DNA of 64,000 nucleotides. Origin: Nonomuraea spiralis. GTDB taxonomy: Bacteria; Actinomycetota; Actinomycetes; Streptosporangiales; Streptosporangiaceae. The notes beneath the pieces were generated by a model. It searched no databases, was not told the DNA's origin, and worked only from the letters and a program-made list of their open reading frames with translations. Below are positions 60,395 through 64,000 of this stretch, in pieces. Every line of letters starts with the position of its first letter. Position 1 is the stretch's first letter. Location: positions 1 to 64,000 of the forward strand of contig NZ_BMRC01000003.1 in NCBI RefSeq assembly GCF_014648435.1, given 5' to 3'. The position numbers and the translations under genes are program-made.

Positions 60395-61276
60395 GTGTCC
60401 GACCAGTTCGACGTCATCGAGGCAGGTGGGCGCGGCCGCCGCCGGTGGATCGGGCTCGCGGTGGTGCTGACTCTCCTGGTGATCCCGGCCGTCAGCCTGC
60501 TGCTCAGCCGGGACCCGGGTTCGGGGCTGCCTACGCCGTCCTCCACCGCGCCCATCCGGTCGCTGACCAGGATCGACAACGGCCCCCATGCCCTGCGGGT
60601 CCCGGCCAGGACCAAGGGCCACGACGAGATCATCGACGTCGTCTTCCCCGACGGACGCAGGGCCGAGGTACGCTACCCGGCCGATCTCGACCTCAACGAG
60701 CTGGGGGTGCGGCCGTTCCAGGGGGCCTGGATCGACGGGCAGTTCCGGCGGTTGGGCGTCCCGTACAACGGGGTGGCCGAGGTGACCGGCGGCGGCCGGC
60801 CGATCAGGAGCTACGGGCCCGACGTCACCCTGTGGCCGCGCCAGCCGGGCAGCGGGGGCGAGGGGCAGACGCTGCTGTTCGTGTTCGGGCAGTGGCGGGT
60901 GGTGATGCAGGACCCGGGCCAGGGGCTGACCTTCGACCAGCGCATGGCGCTGGCGCGGGAGCTGCGCGGCAGGACGACCAAGGACGGCTTCCTGGTGTTG
61001 TCGGGCAAGGGATCGGTACGGCTCGCCGGGCACGGGGCCACGGCGCAGGGTGATCCGGTCGGCCCGCAACTGTGGTTCGGCGGGGGAGTACGGGAGGTGG
61101 TCGCGCTCGTGCCCATGCCCGACTGTGCCAGGAAGGCCCGGCTGCCGTCGGTGATCGCCGGACGCGGGTATCCGGGCGAGTGGACCTGCCAGGGGGACGT
61201 GGAGATCGCCGTCGCCGGGTCGGCGGACTTCAGGAAGCGCGCGCTCGCCGGGATCCGGGTGACGCTCGGGCGGTGA
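60395..61276 (+). CDS. Predicted membrane-anchored protein of unknown function
   Basis: 293-residue product with an N-terminal basic stretch (GGRGRRR), one transmembrane helix (about residues 18-38) and an extracytoplasmic domain of about 250 residues with two Cys (PDCARK, WTCQGD). GTG start. No family recognised. Its layout resembles single-pass sensors or carrier proteins of the actinomycete envelope. Confidence 0.75.
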   Translation: MSDQFDVIEAGGRGRRRWIGLAVVLTLLVIPAVSLLLSRDPGSGLPTPSSTAPIRSLTRIDNGPHALRVPARTKGHDEIIDVVFPDGRRAEVRYPADLDLNELGVRPFQGAWIDGQFRRLGVPYNGVAEVTGGGRPIRSYGPDVTLWPRQPGSGGEGQTLLFVFGQWRVVMQDPGQGLTFDQRMALARELRGRTTKDGFLVLSGKGSVRLAGHGATAQGDPVGPQLWFGGGVREVVALVPMPDCARKARLPSVIAGRGYPGEWTCQGDVEIAVAGSADFRKRALAGIRVTLGR

Positions 61277-61327
61277 GAGGCGGGGCGGCGCCGTGGTCGC
61301 CGAGGGGTCCGTTAGTAGGGTTCGGCC

Positions 61328-62284
61328 ATGTTCGCCGTAACCGCCACACAGACCGATCCCGACAATCCGCTCGCCGGGCTGACGCTCGGGGAGCACCCCG
61401 AGCCTGAGGCGCCCGACGGCTGGACGACCGTCTCCGTACGGGCCGCCGCGCTCAACCACCACGACCTGTGGACGCTCAAGGGCGTGGGCATCCGCCAGGA
61501 CCGCCTGCCGATCGTGCTCGGCTGCGACGCCTCCGGCGTGGACGAGGACGGCAACGAGGTCATCGTGCACGCCGTGATCGGCACCGGCGCGGACGAGACC
61601 CTCGACCCCAAGCGCTCGCTGCTGTCGGAGGTGCACGACGGGACGTTCGCCGAGCGGGTGGCCGTGCCGCGGCGCAACCTCGTGCCCAAGCCGGCCGCGC
61701 TCAGCTTCGAGGAGGCCGCCTGCCTGCCGACGGCCTGGCTGACCGCCTACCGCATGTTGTTCGACAAGGCCGGGCTCGAACCGGGCTCGACCGTGCTGGT
61801 GCAGGGCGCGGGCGGCGGTGTCGCCACGGCGCTGATCGCGCTCGGCCGGGCGGGCGGGTTCCGCGTCTGGGCGACCAGCCGCTCGGAGGAGAAGCGCGAG
61901 CGGGCCCGAGCCCTCGGCGCCGACCAGGTCTTCGAGCCGGGCGCGCGGCTGCCCGAACGGGTGGACGCCGTCATGGAGACCGTCGGCCAGGCCACCTGGG
62001 ACCATTCGCTCAAGTCGCTCAGGCCGGGCGGGCGCGTGGTGGTCTCCGGGGCCACGAGCGGCGCCGTACCGTCCGCCGACCTCAACCGCGTCTTCTTCCT
62101 GCAGCTCTCCGTGGTCGGCACCACCATGGGCACCCGCGACCAGCTCCGCAGGCTGGCGGTGTTCCTGGAGCAGACGGGCGCGCGGCCGGTGATCGACCGG
62201 ACGCTGCCGCTGGCCGAGGCGCGCGACGGGTTCGCGGCCATGGCCGAAGGGGAGATCTTCGGAAAAATCGTCTTTACGAGCTGA
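61328..62284 (+). CDS. Zinc-independent MDR oxidoreductase (quinone oxidoreductase-like)
   Basis: 318-residue medium-chain dehydrogenase. The GroES-like half has NHHDLWTLKG and LGCDASGVD; the NAD(P) motif is QGAGGGVATALI. It lacks the Cys cluster of structural zinc and the GHE motif, so it belongs to the QOR-like branch. Substrate unknown; QOR-type enzymes reduce enones or quinones. Confidence 0.87.
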   Translation: MFAVTATQTDPDNPLAGLTLGEHPEPEAPDGWTTVSVRAAALNHHDLWTLKGVGIRQDRLPIVLGCDASGVDEDGNEVIVHAVIGTGADETLDPKRSLLSEVHDGTFAERVAVPRRNLVPKPAALSFEEAACLPTAWLTAYRMLFDKAGLEPGSTVLVQGAGGGVATALIALGRAGGFRVWATSRSEEKRERARALGADQVFEPGARLPERVDAVMETVGQATWDHSLKSLRPGGRVVVSGATSGAVPSADLNRVFFLQLSVVGTTMGTRDQLRRLAVFLEQTGARPVIDRTLPLAEARDGFAAMAEGEIFGKIVFTS

Positions 62285-62359
62285 ATAAGTGAAGGGTTAC
62301 TTCTGCGTCTCCTGGGTGATACAGAGAGGATGAGGTGGCATCACCCGGGAGGCGGCACG

Positions 62360-63217
62360 ATGGACGTTCAGCCCTTCGGTCCAGGTTCGATGCACTGGGA
62401 CACCGCGGGCGAATACCGCAACCTGCTCGTGGCCGGCAGCGCTCTGGTCCTCCAGACCATGCATCCGGCGGTCGGCGCGGCCGTGGCGCAACACTCGACG
62501 TACAAGGACGACCCGTGGGGGCGGCTCAACCGCACGCTCGCCTCGGTGCAGAAATGGGTCTACGGCGGCACCGGCGGCCTGGCCGAGGGCAGGCGGCTGC
62601 GCGAGCTGCACAAGTCCATCAGCGGTGTGGACGAGTACGGCCGCGCCTACCACGCGCTGAACGGCGAGGCATGGGCCTGGGTGCACCTGTCGCTGTTCGA
62701 GCGTTTCGTCACGCTCAACCGCTACTTCGGCACCCCGTACACCGTGGAGCAGCAGCGCCGCATGTACGCCGAGTCGCGGCAGCTCGGCGCGATCCTGCGG
62801 GTTCCCGAGCGGGAGATGCCGGAGGACCTGGAGGCGTTCTGGCGCTACTTCGACACGATGATCGCCGAACGGCTGGAAGCGCACCCGACCGCGCTGGAGG
62901 TGCTGGCCGTCCTGCGCGGCACGCCGGCGCCGCCCGGCCTGCCGAGGCCGCTGCGCCGGTTGTGGACGCCGGTGGGGGTGGGCTCGGGGGAGTTCAACCA
63001 CTTCGTGACGGTCGGCACGCTGCCGCCGGCCGCGCGCAGGAAACTCGGCCTGCGCTGGACGGCCCGGGACGAACGGCGGTTGCGGCACATCGGGCACGCG
63101 GTGGCGATGCTGACGCCGCGCCTGCCCGAACGGCTGCGCTACATGCCCGTCGCCTACCACGCGCGCCGGGCGGCCCGGAGCGTCAGGCACGTGGAACGGT
63201 CGCTGCGCTCCGCCTAG
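62360..63217 (+). CDS. MpaB-family (DUF2236) oxygenase-like protein
   Basis: 285-residue protein of the MpaB/latex-clearing-related family. Motifs: LVAGSALVLQTMHPAVGAAVAQHS, DPWGRLNRT and the helical segment HALNGEAWAWVHLSLFERFV, whose His residues may bind heme or iron. The start has GGGAGG seven bases upstream; an ATG at 62330 would extend it by 10 residues. Members include dioxygenases and proteins of unknown activity. Confidence 0.85.
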   Translation: MDVQPFGPGSMHWDTAGEYRNLLVAGSALVLQTMHPAVGAAVAQHSTYKDDPWGRLNRTLASVQKWVYGGTGGLAEGRRLRELHKSISGVDEYGRAYHALNGEAWAWVHLSLFERFVTLNRYFGTPYTVEQQRRMYAESRQLGAILRVPEREMPEDLEAFWRYFDTMIAERLEAHPTALEVLAVLRGTPAPPGLPRPLRRLWTPVGVGSGEFNHFVTVGTLPPAARRKLGLRWTARDERRLRHIGHAVAMLTPRLPERLRYMPVAYHARRAARSVRHVERSLRSA

Positions 63218-63223
63218 GACGGC

Positions 63224-63952
63224 TCAGCGTTCGAGGATGTCGTGGACGCGGGCGGACGCCTCGTCGAGCACCGTCCGCAGCTCGGCCAGCTTCTGCGTGG
63301 TCAGCGCGGCGTCGGTGGCCTCCTGGCGGGCCTGCGCCACGAAGTCGGCCAGCAGCTCGCCCAGCTCGTTGTCGAGCTCGGTCCGCCGTACGGTGTCGCC
63401 GCCGAGCGTGCTCCAGATGTCCGACCAGATCCGCCGCCACTCGCCGGCCAGCCGGTCGCCCTCGACCTGCCACTGGTTGGCGTGCGCCATCCACTGCCGC
63501 TTCTGCTGCTCCTTGAGCCGTTTGATGTCTTCGGCCCGGGTCTGGGCGCTGTCACGGGTGCCGGTGCGGACGTCCTTGGCCATCCGGGTCAGCTCGTCGC
63601 GCAGCGACTTCACCGTGTCGCGGACGTCCTCCTTGACCTCGCGGGCGATGTCGCGCACCGAGGCGGAGATCTCCTGCTCCAGGTCGTCGAGCTCGTCGAG
63701 CCGGGCGTTGAGCTCCTCGCGGCCCTTGTCGGTGATGGAGAACACCTTCTTGCCCTCGACCACCTCGTGGGTGACCAGGCCCTCCTCCTCCAGGCGGGCC
63801 AGGCGCGGGTAGATCGTGCCGGGCGAGGGCGAGTAGACGCCGAGGAAGCGGTCCTGGAGCAGCCGGATGACCTCGTAGCCGTGCCGCGGGCTCTCCTCCA
63901 GCAGCTTGAGCAGGTACAGCCGGAGCCGGCCGTGACCGAAGACAGGGCTCAT
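63224..63952 (-). CDS. PadR-family transcriptional regulator
   Basis: 242-residue regulator. An N-terminal PadR winged helix (LYLLKLLEESPRHGYEVIRLL, SPGTIYPRLARLEEEGLV) is followed by a long, charged alpha-helical C-terminal region with coiled-coil-like heptads, longer than in typical PadR proteins. The ATG overlaps the stop of the next upstream gene (ATGA), which suggests the two are co-translated. Confidence 0.92.
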   Translation of the reverse strand: MSPVFGHGRLRLYLLKLLEESPRHGYEVIRLLQDRFLGVYSPSPGTIYPRLARLEEEGLVTHEVVEGKKVFSITDKGREELNARLDELDDLEQEISASVRDIAREVKEDVRDTVKSLRDELTRMAKDVRTGTRDSAQTRAEDIKRLKEQQKRQWMAHANQWQVEGDRLAGEWRRIWSDIWSTLGGDTVRRTELDNELGELLADFVAQARQEATDAALTTQKLAELRTVLDEASARVHDILER

Positions 63953-64000
63953 TCCTTCTCTCCCTTGAGCAGGGCGACCTCACCCGAGACCGTGACCGCC
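63949..64000 (-). CDS. 3' end of a gene upstream of the PadR regulator (partial)
   Basis: Only the last 16 codons are inside the window (ending SGEVALLKGEKE). The stop overlaps the PadR start (ATGA). The VTVSGEV pattern suggests a DUF4097-type protein, which often pairs with PadR genes in actinomycetes, but too little is visible to be sure. Confidence 0.45.
   Translation of the reverse strand, partial: AVTVSGEVALLKGEKE

Noticed and set aside
1..64000. CRISPR arrays, prophage, insertion sequences, tRNA genes
   Set aside because: Looked for regularly spaced repeats, transposase or integrase motifs and tRNA-like cloverleafs; none found.

Overview
This is a high-GC actinomycete chromosome segment, most likely from Streptosporangiales (Nonomuraea-like). 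Supporting markers are a WhiB1-type regulator, a SigR/RsrA redox pair, a DasR-like GntR regulator, nickel superoxide dismutase with its maturation peptidase, DUF397 and SAM-methyltransferase (PF04672-like) proteins, and a subtilisin-inhibitor-family protein. The genus is an inference; no 16S sequence is present. The window opens inside a 5S rRNA gene, so it starts at the 3' end of an rRNA operon.

Layout. 1-5.1 kb: end of 5S rRNA and its terminator, a gene-poor spacer, a two-gene membrane operon (zinc metallopeptidase plus PQQ-type propeller) and a secreted beta-lactamase-like hydrolase. 5.1-9.7 kb: pstSCAB phosphate-uptake operon behind a clear PHO box, ending in a response regulator whose receiver lacks the phospho-acceptor Asp. 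9.7-41 kb: housekeeping block whose content matches the Mycobacterium tuberculosis Rv3217c-Rv3235 neighbourhood (Rv3235-like, rsgA, aroA, SRAP, sigR/rsrA, a 70-residue biotin carrier, pdtaS, whiB1, DAG kinase, small membrane protein). Interspersed are a tandem HD-domain pair, a PASTA kinase, a two-component system, bioD and dasR. A sigma/anti-sigma pair and sodN/sodX close this part. 41-47 kb: CGNR regulator, a polar amino-acid ABC importer, malic enzyme and an NsdA-like regulator.

47.2-58.5 kb is the unusual part. Five secreted trypsin-fold paralogs lie on the minus strand. Only the last (56.8-57.9 kb) keeps the His-Asp-Ser triad. In the other four the nucleophile Ser is Asp or Asn while His, Asp and the surrounding fold motifs are kept, so they look like secreted serine-protease homologs without activity. 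Three of the five carry a perfect TGTGA-N6-TCACA Crp-type palindrome upstream. The intact peptidase is transcribed divergently from a secreted SSI-family protease inhibitor. A small regulatory island (IMPase, DUF397, GntR-type DNA-binding protein, ribbon-helix-helix protein) interrupts the paralog array.

58.8-64 kb returns to ordinary genes: thiolase-like protein, a membrane protein, a zinc-independent MDR oxidoreductase, an MpaB/DUF2236 oxygenase-like protein and a PadR regulator coupled to a gene that runs off the end.

Regulatory themes visible in the DNA: phosphate (PHO box at pstS), thiol-oxidative stress (sigma-R-type promoter in front of sigR) and cAMP/Crp-type control (sites before whiB1, between dasR and pdtaS, and before three protease homologs).
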